A DNA stretch of 64,000 nt from Photorhabdus caribbeanensis. Lineage in GTDB: Bacteria; Pseudomonadota; Gammaproteobacteria; Enterobacterales; Enterobacteriaceae. Each line of letters begins with the position of its first letter. The stretch's first letter is position 1. This document shows, in pieces, positions 11,301 to 19,019 of this stretch. The position numbers and the translations under genes are program-made. The notes under the pieces were generated by a model. The model searched no databases and was not told where the DNA came from. It saw nothing but the letters and a program-made list of their open reading frames with translations. The DNA lies in assembly GCF_018448885.1 (NCBI RefSeq), contig NZ_RCWB01000007.1:1-64000 (forward strand). The letters run 5' to 3'.

Positions 11301-12248
11301 GCGAGCATTTAATTCAGCATAACTGAGGCTCTGTCCTTGATGCTCTAACGCCGTGGCCCCCGGAGTTCGTTCTACCTGTTGCTCAAATAACTGATGAATA
11401 CATAACGGGTCTGGATAAGGGGTTTCAGTCGCATTCCAAGTTTCCAGTAATAATGTACGTTCAGCCTTAGGCAACAAATTAAGCTGCCCGACGGGAATTT
11501 CGTCCCCCATCCTGTTCGATGCTGCCAGCACCTGTAAGTGTTCACTCATCCGTAAAACAACTTCCGTGCTCAGGCGGTTTTCATCGTAGATCCAACGAAA
11601 ACCCCCCTGTTCATTTATCTGGAAAGTCAGCAATTCGCCAGATACCTTCTTATCTCGCGGCCTACCATCCTTTATTAACGAGACGGCGATTCGCCACGGC
11701 CGACTGGTTGCCAACGCCGGGATATCATGCAATGAAGGAGAACAAGAGAAGAGATCACAACTAAATGTACCGTGCTGCGCCAACCGGGACAGCTCGCCAT
11801 CAACCCAGCCAGCTACCTCACGCCAAGGCTTATCAAGCGCTACCTCAACGGCCATAGGCACCACCGTCGCCAGATTTGCTGATTTATCTTTTACCTCATC
11901 CACACGCCAACCGATTTGGAATTCAGTCTGTTGAGTCAAGCGTGCAAGGTAAATGACAAAAGTCTGCAACAACGTTCGCAATGGCTCCTCTTCACGATTT
12001 TTAGGCAGAGGGGGCAGCCAAGCGCTCATTGTCCATCTGGGTTCTGTTTGTTCTCCGGCGGTTTCGAAAGGTAACTGGAGGGGTTGCAAAGCAGTAAGAC
12101 GCTCATACCAGAATAATTCACTGGGTGTGAGTCTTTGAAGGATATTCTTTGTATTTCGAGTCTGTTGTGAAACGTCATTTGCGTCGGTCATATTTTCTGA
12201 CGTCTGAGTTTTAAACGCACTTCCCACTTTAGCAATGTTATTTTTCAT
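2313..12248 (-). CDS. Three-module non-ribosomal peptide synthetase with terminal thioesterase
   Basis: The 3311-residue protein reads: partial condensation-like region (about 1-265, without either His motif); A1 (YTSGSTGQPKG near 435); carrier 1 (LGGHSLLAVRM near 823); C2; A2 (near 1510); carrier 2 (near 1899); C3; A3 (near 2590); carrier 3 (near 2976); thioesterase (GYSSGG near 3106). Both C2 and C3 carry HHLLEQ[EK]GD near 926 and 2003, matching the HH[IL]xxxxGD signature of dual condensation/epimerisation domains, and HHLIGDH as the second His motif. This predicts D residues at positions 1 and 2 of a tripeptide or an iterated product. Binding-pocket residues read by alignment to GrsA are DVESIIGVTK (A1) and DVESIIAVTK (A2 and A3); I do not recognise the substrate. 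The modules are very similar at DNA level, suggesting duplication. The ATG at 12248 follows a GAGGT. No carrier or MbtH gene lies beside it. Confidence 0.93.
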   Translation of the reverse strand: MKNNIAKVGSAFKTQTSENMTDANDVSQQTRNTKNILQRLTPSELFWYERLTALQPLQLPFETAGEQTEPRWTMSAWLPPLPKNREEEPLRTLLQTFVIYLARLTQQTEFQIGWRVDEVKDKSANLATVVPMAVEVALDKPWREVAGWVDGELSRLAQHGTFSCDLFSCSPSLHDIPALATSRPWRIAVSLIKDGRPRDKKVSGELLTFQINEQGGFRWIYDENRLSTEVVLRMSEHLQVLAASNRMGDEIPVGQLNLLPKAERTLLLETWNATETPYPDPLCIHQLFEQQVERTPGATALEHQGQSLSYAELNARANRLAHQLIALGVIPDQRVAICVARSPAMVVALLAVLKAGGAYVPLDSTYPAERLAYILNDTAPPVVLADATGRAALGETALVGLTVLDPNTLPDQPDSNPLVAALTPQHLAYVIYTSGSTGQPKGVMIEHQAIYQRYLGFNDTYAVTAQDRVLQFAAFAFDVSVEEFFSTLCNGATLVIRDDSWLASVQEFIALARQHRITIVSLPTLFWSELAARESGLPLPDCLRLIMIGGEAVKKSAVQDWFMQEGYRPRLLNGYGPTENTVTVTYKDLLSPEDARSIGRPVKNSRIYLLDREGQLVPLGGIGEMYIGGVGVARGYLNRPTLSSERFLPDPFSPESDARMYRSGDLARFLPDGDLEFLGRNDEQVKIRGFRVELGEIETRLVEHPAVQEAAVLALDDGQHKRLVAYVAAEAHERLAADLREYLSAILPDYMVPVAFVRLDTFPQTPSGKLDRRALPAPREEDFARQIYEAPQGEAEIALAAIWRELLGIEQISRHDSFFALGGHSLLAVRMIERLRHWGLTLTARDLFQSPVLSALAQVLGQHQEVIIPPNIITPTTTALTPEMLPLIDLTQTDIDRIVELVPGGMTNIQDIYALSPLQDGILFHHLLEQEGDPYLLLYPVVFANRSLLERYLAAVQQAIDRHDTLRTAFIWQGLSVPAQVVLRRARLPVTELTLDPADGPVIDQLTRRFDPSQYRLDLGQAPLLHFVIAQETDGRWFLLEVQHHLIGDHETMEVMHREVRAYFSGQEENLPTPTPFRNLVAQFRLGVSQAEHTRFFTDMLAAVDEPTLPFGLAEVHRDGSRMTESYRMLTTSLNDRLRSQARRLGISLAALCHLAWAQVLSRISGQEKVVFGTVLFGRMAAGEGADNGMGLFMNTLPLRLDIDDTPVQDSVRAVHLRLAELLEHEHASLALAQRCSGVQGESPLFSALFNYRHNEQPEMLDETMAGIEFLGEQERTNYPFGLSVEDGGSTLGLTAQVVQPFEPERLCGYMQQALESLVEALEQSPETPIRELNVLPETERTLLLETLNAIAIPYPDPLCIHQLFEQQVEKKPEATALEYQGQSLSYAELNDRANRFAHQLIALGVIPDQRVVICMARSPAVVVALLAVLKAGGAYVPLDPTYPGERLAYILNDTAPSVVLVDEAGRAALGEQALAGLTVLDPNILPDQPDRNPQVAELTPQHLAYVIYTSGSTGQPKGVLIEHQALYQRHLGFNDVYGVTEQDRLLQFASFAFDVSVEECCLSLCNGATLVMRDERWLTSMQEFITLARQNRITVMSLPALFWSELVVRDNGLPLPDCLRLIIIGGEAVKKSAVQDWFAREIHRPRLLNAYGPTENTVTATCKEILFPTDDSSIGRPVKNTCIYLLDKYGRPVPLGCIGEMYIGGVGVARSYLNQPELSTERFIPDPFSPASGARMYRTGDLARYLPDGELEFLGRNDEQVKIRGFRIELGEIETRLIEHPMVREAAVLALDDGQHKRLVAYVAAEAHERLAADLREYLSAILPDYMVPVAFVRLDAFPQTPNGKLDRRALPAPQEEDFVRQVYEAPQGEAEIALAAIWSQLLGIEQISRHDSFFVLGGHSLLAVRMIERLRHLGLTLTARDLFQFPVLSDLAQTLGQHQAVVVPPNVITPATMTLTPEMLPLIDLNQTDIDRIVGQVPGGVANIQDIYALSPLQDGILFHHLLEQKGDPYLLLYPVIFENRSLLERYLAAVQQAIDRHDILRTAFIWEGLSVPAQVVWRQARLPVTELTLDPADGPVIDQLTRRFDPGHHRLNLSQAPLLHFVIAQETDGRWFLLELQHHLIGDHETLEVMHREVRAYFTEQGDSLPVPVPFRNLVAQTRLKGDQAAHTRFFTDMLAEVDEPTFPFGLAEVHRDGSQMREFHRMLAPELNDRLRSLARRFGVSLAALCHLAWAQVLSHTSGQEKVVFGTVLFGRMEAGEGADNGMGLFMNTLPLRLDIDDTSVRDSVRAVHLRLAGLLEHEHASLALAQRCSGIASGTPLFSALFNYRHNVLSAMSDDIITGVEFLDGQERTNYPFGLSVEDGGSTLGLTALVVQPFEPERLCGYMQQALESLVEALEQAPETPVRALNILPETERTLLLETWNTTENPYPDPLCIHQLFEQQVEKAPEATALVYEEQRFSYAELNARANRLAHQLIALGVIPDQRVAICMARSPAIVEALLAVLKAGGAYVPLDPTYPGERLAYILDDTAPSVVLVDEAGRTALGEQALAGLMVLDLNTLPDQPDSNPQVTGLMPQHLAYVIYTSGSTGQPKGVMIEHQAVYQRHLGFNETYAVTAQDRLLQFASFAFDVSVEECCLSLCNGATLVIRDDRWLTSMQEFITLAWQNRITVMSLPALFWSELIAGDNTLPLPDCLRFIIIGGEAVKKSAIHDWFARETYRPRLLNAYGPTENTVTATCKEILSLADDSSIGRPLKNTCIYLLDRYGQPVPLGCIGEMYIGGVGVARGYLNQPELSTERFIADPFSPVSGARMYRTGDLARYLPNGNLEFLGRNDEQVKIRGFRIELGEIEIRLLEHPEVQEAAVSVWEDGRDKHLVAYMVAEANEGLTASLRAHLSAILPDYMVPSAFVRLDAFPQTPNGKLDRRALPAPREEDFSRQVYEAPQGETEIALAAIWSELLGVEQISRYDNFFSLGGHSLLAMRMTNIVAGRGMVCTLNTLFQFPVLAELAAKITSDLLSQPQNSAISVRLDGTELPLFFVPSGMGDYSYAFGLAQHISSGYPIYALPWPSINEEPMSTMEEQAARMITLMKTVQPVGPYRIGGYSSGGILAYAIAQQLLSAGEQVNFLGLIDTLAPHCFGGQSLGEQVAQPKHQFFAELVRQLGEEHAEEIATLYQRIDELNLVQFIAAAQELALYPANLSADLIAKRWEQIEHYDQIVKDYEPPALAATLHQFYAMEPYPSISFVTDEKSEPLNIDPSLGWAQIIADTSLKLIAMPGNHFSLLEDDENKMALAQALNRALAISCDEETS

Positions 12249-13223
12249 CTACTACTACCTCAATGAATCTGTTAGAAATTTGAAAACCGTCATTCCCGAC
12301 AGTCATCACTAATGTTTCTCTCCTACTTCTTGCCCAAAAATAAAAATAGACACATCTGCTATCCATCCAAGAGACTCAGATACCGGATGCCACAACTCGA
12401 TTAATTAATCGCAATTTTTGTTGACTGACGCTGAATTACATAATCAAAAACTTAATCATTAACTGTATTTATTATCCATGACTACCCAATAACCTTTATA
12501 TTTTATCCGTTTTCCATTAATACCCAATTAAAACTATTTAGAAAACAAACCAAGCGTTTTTAAAGACAAAACAGACCAACTCACATTTAATTATCAAAGT
12601 ATTACTTTGACAATCACCTATAAAACAGTCTCCATTCCAATAATAAAAAGATATACTAATTACAAATGCAGTTATTGAATAGGCATAAAATAATTCTGTG
12701 TATTCAATTATATCAAAATATAACACCAAGTTAAAAATAATTCATAAAAAATCATTTTTCAACAATAAGACAATACCACTAATGAATATACCACAAATGG
12801 ATAAATGAAAATTATATTTAAATTAATTACATATATCCCGTAATAATTAAAAAATAAAAAAATACAAATGTTACTATATCAATAACCATCAAAAAATAAT
12901 TTCAAATTAGAACAACTTAATTTTTCATTGCTTTATAATAATACACAATGCAATCTATATACTACTCAATAGTATTTACCATCGCACAAATTAACCTCCC
13001 ATTTAAATGATTTAACTTTAAGACATCTTATACCTCATTCAAATTTTAAATGTAATTTTCATCACATATATTTACAACTAAATACCTATATTAAATCATT
13101 TATTAAAATCATAAGAAAACGACAACATTAATTTAAATTTCATGATTAATGCTATTTTAAAAACAGCATGGATATTAACACCAGCTATTTTTAAAATATT
13201 AATTGCTATTTTTATAAAATTAT
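12249..13223. other. AT-rich non-coding region upstream of the NRPS
   Basis: Nearly 1 kb of strongly AT-rich sequence separates the NRPS start from the end of the MFS gene. It holds only chance frames (for example 12538-12729 on the minus strand, composition-driven and without a recognisable motif). It must contain the NRPS promoter if the NRPS is not read through from the MFS gene. The composition is typical of H-NS-silenced promoters, but no specific operator can be named. Confidence 0.5.
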
Positions 13224-14552
13224 CTATTTATGTCTTCTATAACTCACCCCCTTAAATGTTAGTGATAAAGCAGCTATAATAGCCGGAATAGATAAAATGG
13301 CAAAAATAGTGCTATAACTTAATCCAAGCTTGATCAATTCCGCGCCAAATAAAGTACCGAAAATCCCACCGAATCTTCCAAATCCTAACATCCAGGCAAC
13401 ACCCGTTGCCCGACAATGAGTAGGATAAAATTGTGCAGAGATTGCTCCCATCGACGCCTGAGCGCCATTCATCGTTATCCCTGCAAGAAATATAAGAATA
13501 CTCAATAATAATACATTTTCTTCCCGGCCAATAAAAAAGACCAAAACACCAGCCAAGGCATAACTCGTTGCAACGACTTTATGAGGATTAATGCGATCCA
13601 TTAGCCAACCGGAAAAAACCGTGCTTATCACGCCTCCCAAAGGGAATAATGCTGTCAGTGTTGCCGCCATACTAATACTGAAACCAACATCGTTCATTAA
13701 AAACGGCATCCAACTTGTCAGAACATAAAAAACCAATGCTCCCATGCAATAGGTTATCCATAACATTATCGTCCCAACTAAGAATCGATTAGATAAAACC
13801 GTTTTAATTGACGACTTATGTATAACTTCTTCTCCCTCAAAGGTAAACTTGTTTATATCATTTAAATTATTGCCGGTCATTTTAGACAAAATTCGTCTTA
13901 TATTATTATTATCCTCTGGACCACCTTTCAAAACCAAATACCTAAGTGATTCAGGTAACAGAGAAAAGAGAAATAGCGCCAGCAATAACGGCAGAATACC
14001 CCCTAAAATCAAAACTCCCTGCCAACCAAAATGGGGAATAATCCATGCGGAAATGATCCCACCCACTGCTGCACCAAGAAGAAAACCACAAAAAACGATA
14101 TTTATTAACAAAGATCGCCGATTCTCTGGTGCATATTCAGATATTAAGGTTATTGCATTTGACATTGCGGCACCAAGACCTAACCCAGTCAAAAAACGCA
14201 AAATAATTAATATCTGTATTGAATCTGCGGCAGCGGTAGCAAGACTAAAAAGGCCAAAAACAGTGACGGATATTGTCAACACTGACTTTCGACCAAACCG
14301 ATCCGCAAGTGGACCGGCAAAAATCGAGCCTAACGATAACCCAACAAGAGCGGCGTTCATAGCCAGCCCAAGAATAGCACCGTCTACTTTAAAATCATTT
14401 ACCACGGCTGGTGCAATATACCCCATTAATACCGTGTCAAAACCATCAATAACAACAATTAAAAAACATAAAATTAAGACTTGCCATTGAACTTTCGAGA
14501 ATTTTTGATTATCAATAATATGTTGGACACTGACTGTTTTAGTGCTATTCAT
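13224..14552 (-). CDS. MFS transporter, aromatic acid:H+ symporter (AAHS) type
   Basis: A 442-residue protein with about 12 membrane segments. The first helix carries DGFDTVLMGYIAP, the D-G-F-D signature of AAHS carriers such as PcaK and BenK. The loop between helices 2 and 3 has GPLADRFGRKS, the MFS motif A. A central hydrophilic loop lies near residues 200-240. AAHS members import benzoate-type acids with protons, so this one may take up or move an aromatic or other carboxylic acid used by the neighbouring acyl-CoA ligase; the substrate is inferred from family only. It lies 308 bp downstream of the ligase on the same strand and may have its own promoter. Length is usual for the family. Confidence 0.85.
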   Translation of the reverse strand: MNSTKTVSVQHIIDNQKFSKVQWQVLILCFLIVVIDGFDTVLMGYIAPAVVNDFKVDGAILGLAMNAALVGLSLGSIFAGPLADRFGRKSVLTISVTVFGLFSLATAAADSIQILIILRFLTGLGLGAAMSNAITLISEYAPENRRSLLINIVFCGFLLGAAVGGIISAWIIPHFGWQGVLILGGILPLLLALFLFSLLPESLRYLVLKGGPEDNNNIRRILSKMTGNNLNDINKFTFEGEEVIHKSSIKTVLSNRFLVGTIMLWITYCMGALVFYVLTSWMPFLMNDVGFSISMAATLTALFPLGGVISTVFSGWLMDRINPHKVVATSYALAGVLVFFIGREENVLLLSILIFLAGITMNGAQASMGAISAQFYPTHCRATGVAWMLGFGRFGGIFGTLFGAELIKLGLSYSTIFAILSIPAIIAALSLTFKGVSYRRHK

Positions 14553-14860
14553 CTTGAATCACCAATGTCATAAAATTCACTCCCTTTGACTATAAAGATA
14601 AATTATCAGTTTAATATTAGATGTAAAGAAAATTTATTTTCAATGTTACCTAAGTTAATTTCATCAATATCCATATTATCACCATGAAAATATAACTAAC
14701 GTTATTATTTTCAATTTATAATATTTACCTGAAATATTTCCATTGACTGACAGTCATACCTTTAATTTAAAATCTCTGTCCTCTTAATTCACAGATAAAA
14801 ATCCGCATTAATAATAACGAAAGACATGTGATTCTAATAATCCATCCCTCTCTTGGGATC
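14553..14860. other. AT-rich spacer between the acyl-CoA ligase and MFS genes
   Basis: A 308-bp AT-rich gap with no open frame of note. It is likely to hold the promoter of the leftward MFS gene. I see no strong terminator hairpin for the ligase. Confidence 0.4.
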
Positions 14861-16480
14861 TCAGGAATTCCTAATCAACTTTCTTAATTGCTCTTTTATA
14901 ATTTTTCCACTCGCGTTTCTAGGTAAAGTTAAAAAAGTATATCCTTTAGGGCGCTTATACCGTGCTATTACCGTACAAATATAATTATTCAGTTCATTCT
15001 CAGTAACTGATGAATTTTCTTCGAGCTCTATAAATGCATACGGTACTTCACCCCAATGTGAATCTGGCTTTGCTACAACGGCGGCAGCTAAAACACCGGG
15101 ATAGTTTGACAGCATATTTTCCAATTCCAGACTAGAAATATTTTCACCACCAGAAATAATGATATCTTTCTTCCTATCTATAATTCTGACATAGCCGTCA
15201 TTTTCAACAACAGCCAAGTCCCCCGTAAAAAGCCATTGACTTGCTGTGTCAAAAGTCACATGCCGATCTGGGTCATAAGATGCAACCATATTTCCACGAA
15301 TTACGAGCTCACCAACAGTCTTTCCATCAAAAGGCACCTGTAGTCCCGTATTTTCCTCAATAACACAAACTTGACCTTGTAAATTTGAGACAATGCCTTG
15401 ACGCATCCTCTTGGATATTCTTACGGATTTATAGAGCTTCTCCCAATCGCTCTTCTCTTCACACACAACGACCGGCCCATATGTCTCAGTCATACCATAG
15501 ACTTGCGTTACTGCTATTCCAATGGAATCTAATAGAGAAAACATCATCTCTGTAGGCGGCGCACCTGCGACTAATCCATGAATTTTCTCCTTAAAATGCA
15601 GCCCTTGTTTCCGCGCCATAGTACCTAATGCACAATGGACAATAGGCGCTCCACAATAGTGTGTTACCTTATGCTTCTGCATTAGCAATATCGCTTCTTC
15701 TGCGTCAAACTTGCGCATACAGATGTGTGTACCTCCCCGAGCAGTGATAGCCCACGGAAAACACCACCCATTACAGTGAAACATTGGTAACGTCCATAAG
15801 AACGTCGGTCGTTTTGGTATATCCCAATCCAGAACATTAGAAATAGAATTAAGAAACACGCCACGGTGAGAATAGACAATAAGTTTAGGTTGTCCACTTG
15901 TTCCTGAAGTTACATTTATGCTGATCGCCTCTTGTTCATCTCGTAGAGAAAAAGACAGCTCTCCCGATTTATGCGTAGTTATCAGCGATTCATATTGAAT
16001 AAATTCCCGGTCAAAAATTGATTCTGAAATGACTGCGCCATCTACATCAACAACGATGATCTTTACTTGTTTGTCTAGGGAAACATCGTCCAACAGTGAA
16101 ATAAAGGTTCTATCAATGAATAATACCTTAGGATTAAGTTTTTTAAATATAAAATTTAAAGTATTTGAGTCTGTTCGGGTACTGAGCGCATTCAAGATAC
16201 CGCCTGCCATTGGAACCGCAAAATGTAATTCAAGAAGTTCGTGTATATTAGGTAGAAGCGCGGACACAACTGTTTCTTTACAAACGCCAATATTTTTCAG
16301 AGCTATTGCAAGCCTTTCGCACCGAGATGCATATTGGCTCCAAGTCCAACGATATTCTCCATCTATTACCGCAATATCATCTACGTTACTCAGTACTGCT
16401 CGTCTTAGAAATGAAATAGGTGAAAGTGCGACACCATCATATTCACTCAAGAAGAAATTAAAATCAGTCATATTTCTCAC
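14861..16480 (-). CDS. AMP-dependent acyl-CoA synthetase/ligase
   Basis: A 539-residue adenylate-forming enzyme. It has the phosphate-binding motif TSGTSGQPK near residue 192, YGMTET near 328, TGDLA near 420, the hinge DRKKDIIISGGENIS, and a C-terminal ASGKI with the catalytic lysine near 525. No carrier domain is attached, so it probably activates a free carboxylic acid to an adenylate and then a CoA thioester (fatty-acid or aromatic-acid ligase class). The start overlaps the end of the upstream MFS gene by 17 bp, indicating coupled expression. It sits in a leftward cluster with a citrate-synthase homologue that would need an acyl-CoA donor, so supplying that thioester is a reasonable guess. 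The substrate cannot be read. A degraded partial copy lies at 23070-23275. Confidence 0.88.
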   Translation of the reverse strand: MRNMTDFNFFLSEYDGVALSPISFLRRAVLSNVDDIAVIDGEYRWTWSQYASRCERLAIALKNIGVCKETVVSALLPNIHELLELHFAVPMAGGILNALSTRTDSNTLNFIFKKLNPKVLFIDRTFISLLDDVSLDKQVKIIVVDVDGAVISESIFDREFIQYESLITTHKSGELSFSLRDEQEAISINVTSGTSGQPKLIVYSHRGVFLNSISNVLDWDIPKRPTFLWTLPMFHCNGWCFPWAITARGGTHICMRKFDAEEAILLMQKHKVTHYCGAPIVHCALGTMARKQGLHFKEKIHGLVAGAPPTEMMFSLLDSIGIAVTQVYGMTETYGPVVVCEEKSDWEKLYKSVRISKRMRQGIVSNLQGQVCVIEENTGLQVPFDGKTVGELVIRGNMVASYDPDRHVTFDTASQWLFTGDLAVVENDGYVRIIDRKKDIIISGGENISSLELENMLSNYPGVLAAAVVAKPDSHWGEVPYAFIELEENSSVTENELNNYICTVIARYKRPKGYTFLTLPRNASGKIIKEQLRKLIRNS

Positions 16481-17630
16481 TCCCTTTTTTATATATTCTA
16501 AAAGCGATTGATATCATGATAAGAAGCAATATAGCGTCGATAATAATTGGTGCATCGACTCCACCAAATTGCTGAGCATATGGTGTTACAGCTTGACCGA
16601 CTGCTTGAGCTAAAAAAGTACTTGTGCCTAAGAATCCATAAATTACAGGTATGTGTTCAACAGGATAAGTCTTCGATATAAACTGATGAAAGGCAGTGAA
16701 ATAAATGGTACTACCAAGACCACCCAATAGTAACATTATCCAAAGACCTAAGTGAGCTGATACCAAAAGAGCACCGCTCGGTTGTAAAAACAAAAGCATA
16801 AGAGAGATGACGAATCGTGCCTCTAAAGCTGTTTTTCGTAACAACTTACGCAGTGGTAAAACCAAAAAACCTCCCGCAGCCGCAACAGCAAACGAATAAC
16901 CAACCTCTGTTGGATTGAATCCACTAGCGTATATAGCAAAGATAGGCCATGAGGCTAACCATAAACCAAGACATATAAATTCCAGATGGTGAACTAGGAG
17001 TAGTCTCCAATTACGACTAAAGAGCTGAGCGTACGTTATCCGAATATGTTCACGACTATGATTGTCAGTAGGTGTAATTGCAGTTTTTTGGGGCAATATT
17101 ATCAGACACAAAGAATACAGAATTGCTGAGAGTAAGAAAACACTATAAAGGTCAAATTTCGCAACGATAATCCCACCGGCCATTGGACCTGCTAAACGTC
17201 CAGCATTTTGGGAAATAACATAGCTATCATTCACCGACTCAAAATTCGGAGATTGGGAAAATCTATTAAGCTGTGTTCGCCAAGAGATAATGAATCCTGA
17301 AAAAAAAGCCCCTTCCAGCAGCTTGGAACACAATAGTAAACTAACAGGGTTGCTAAAAAGGAATAGACAGAGGCTGCAAGACATAAGTCCAATTAATGCA
17401 CCGGTATATACCTGTAAACAGTTTTTAGGTGAGATAAATTGCCCCATAATAGGCTGGAATACCATTCTTCCAATAGCAGTTCCCGATAGGAAGACGGCTG
17501 CTTGTGTTGTGGAAAAACCCGTCGTTTCTACAAGCAAAGGCATATAACCCACGGCCGCAGTAGCTGCGGCCCAAAAAAGGAAACCTCGAACAAATGTAGT
17601 AAAAGGTAGCAGATCTAATTTTCCATTCAT
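16464..17630 (-). CDS. MFS transporter
   Basis: A 388-residue protein with around 11-12 hydrophobic helices in two halves. The central loop lies around residues 185-200 (PQKTAITPTDNHS). The first half has LSGTAIGRMVFQPIMG in the place of MFS motif A. It is shorter than drug/H+ antiporters of the 14-helix class and resembles efflux-type members found in small-molecule clusters. It lies between the oxidoreductase (27 bp upstream) and the ligase (17-bp overlap), so it is part of that operon and most likely exports the product or an intermediate. No substrate can be assigned. Confidence 0.8.
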   Translation of the reverse strand: MNGKLDLLPFTTFVRGFLFWAAATAAVGYMPLLVETTGFSTTQAAVFLSGTAIGRMVFQPIMGQFISPKNCLQVYTGALIGLMSCSLCLFLFSNPVSLLLCSKLLEGAFFSGFIISWRTQLNRFSQSPNFESVNDSYVISQNAGRLAGPMAGGIIVAKFDLYSVFLLSAILYSLCLIILPQKTAITPTDNHSREHIRITYAQLFSRNWRLLLVHHLEFICLGLWLASWPIFAIYASGFNPTEVGYSFAVAAAGGFLVLPLRKLLRKTALEARFVISLMLLFLQPSGALLVSAHLGLWIMLLLGGLGSTIYFTAFHQFISKTYPVEHIPVIYGFLGTSTFLAQAVGQAVTPYAQQFGGVDAPIIIDAILLLIMISIAFRIYKKGSEKYD

Positions 17631-17657
17631 AACTCGGCCTCTACTCTACTTGAGCTA

Positions 17658-19019
17658 TTAAGGAACTGTATTTGTCTTAGAGACCTGTTCATAAACCGCA
17701 GCAAGCAATGCAACTGAATTTTCGTGAGTTGATAATTCTGAATTCGCATCTCCACCACTTAAAAAATCGCGAAGCTGCTCTTTTCTTGCGTGGACATTCA
17801 AGCCCGCGCATAGAGGGAGGCTTGGATTTAACTGTGATAGATCTTTACGGTTGATTCGTAACACAGTTCGTTCCCCCCTCCGGGTAAACATTGGATGGGT
17901 AGCAATAGTTATATTAAAATCTTCCGGTATCGTGTTACCCCCTGTCAGTTTCCTGAAAGAATTCGATACGATGCTAATTGAGCAGAAATGCCCTAGATGA
18001 ATATTTACGATTTCCTGTCGTATTCGTCCATCGCTTGGAATACTATTCGGCATTATCCTGCCAGTTAAGGTTGTTTCTATCAGATCCATGCTGAAAAACA
18101 TTCTATGCTGAATACCTTTGGAATAATTTCCTATTACTGAGAAGTCTAATTCACCATAGTCCGATAATTGATGTGCAATTTGATCTTGGCTTTTATCCTC
18201 TTTCTTAAGGACATGTGAATAAGTCGTAAATGGTAGAGCTTCCGCCAGCGCATTTGGGCGTACTACCATTGTTTTGACATGTGGTTTCAGGAGGTCTATC
18301 TCCTGTATTTTTTTATTGTAGAATGCAAAGCGAGCAACCAGATCTAAATAATGATACCCAGAATAAAATAATACTCCATAACCGTATTTAAGTGGATGGT
18401 TTTCCAAATTGAGCATTTCCGATGGAATTACCCACCACCCGCCACCAAAATGAACATGCATTGATGTGATAGGTATTTGGAATGAGCCCATGAATTCAGT
18501 TAGAAACTTTTCCACATATCTATATCCAAATTGCATTCGACGTTCACAACTGATTACAAATCTACTGTTGGTTTTTCTTGAGGCAGCCAATAGTTCTGCA
18601 AAATCTACCATTAAATTTTCTGCGTTTGATGAATAAGGGGCGGTTATTGGTTTATCCATGAACACGTTCAATCCATTTTCGGCTGCCCATAGAGCATACA
18701 CTTTATGAGCTTTTGGTTCAGTACTCACTATAACAGCATCAGCTTGATGGGCTTCTGGAATTGTAGAAAGTAACCTGTAAATTTCGTCTGAATCTGGATA
18801 ATTTCTATATTGTTCATCAAGAAACAAGTATGCTCTGGGCTTTAATCCTTTCTCATTTAATGCACAACGAATTTTCATTTCTCGGCATTTCAAGTCAACT
18901 ATAAGCATAACCTCAATGGTATCTCGGTACTCCAATAGAACATCCAAATATCTATTTAAAAAGTGAGGACCACATCCAAATACGATTAGTTTCCGTACTG
19001 GTTTATGCTTTGTTTTCAT
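17658..19019 (-). CDS. Gfo/Idh/MocA-like oxidoreductase
   Basis: A 453-residue protein. The N-terminus has a Rossmann dinucleotide-binding segment (KLIVFGCGPHFLNRYL). VIVSTEPKAHKVYAL follows near residue 105, and FMDKPITAP near 120 matches the [ED]KP motif of the Gfo/Idh/MocA fold. The C-terminal part (SMHVHFGGGWWVIPSE, FYSGYHYLDLV) would form the substrate domain. Enzymes of this superfamily oxidise or reduce a carbonyl, hydroxyl or imine with NAD(P)H. The protein is longer than the usual 330-390 residues. Its ATG overlaps the citrate-synthase stop by 4 bp (ATGA), so the two are translationally coupled and probably act in consecutive steps. The reaction is not predictable from sequence. Confidence 0.8.
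   Translation of the reverse strand: MKTKHKPVRKLIVFGCGPHFLNRYLDVLLEYRDTIEVMLIVDLKCREMKIRCALNEKGLKPRAYLFLDEQYRNYPDSDEIYRLLSTIPEAHQADAVIVSTEPKAHKVYALWAAENGLNVFMDKPITAPYSSNAENLMVDFAELLAASRKTNSRFVISCERRMQFGYRYVEKFLTEFMGSFQIPITSMHVHFGGGWWVIPSEMLNLENHPLKYGYGVLFYSGYHYLDLVARFAFYNKKIQEIDLLKPHVKTMVVRPNALAEALPFTTYSHVLKKEDKSQDQIAHQLSDYGELDFSVIGNYSKGIQHRMFFSMDLIETTLTGRIMPNSIPSDGRIRQEIVNIHLGHFCSISIVSNSFRKLTGGNTIPEDFNITIATHPMFTRRGERTVLRINRKDLSQLNPSLPLCAGLNVHARKEQLRDFLSGGDANSELSTHENSVALLAAVYEQVSKTNTVP

Noticed and set aside
2760-12138. Many open frames of 60-125 codons on the plus strand opposite the NRPS
   Set aside because: They are antisense shadows of a GC-rich repetitive gene, repeat at the same offset in each module, and have no plausible start sites or protein-like composition.
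12538-12729. 63-codon minus-strand frame upstream of the NRPS
   Set aside because: Hydrophobic and aromatic composition is what AT-rich DNA gives by chance; no start signal.
13849-14490. 213-codon plus-strand frame opposite the AAHS transporter
   Set aside because: Pure antisense of a well-supported membrane protein gene; its Lys/Pro/Ile-rich composition is the mirror of hydrophobic codons.
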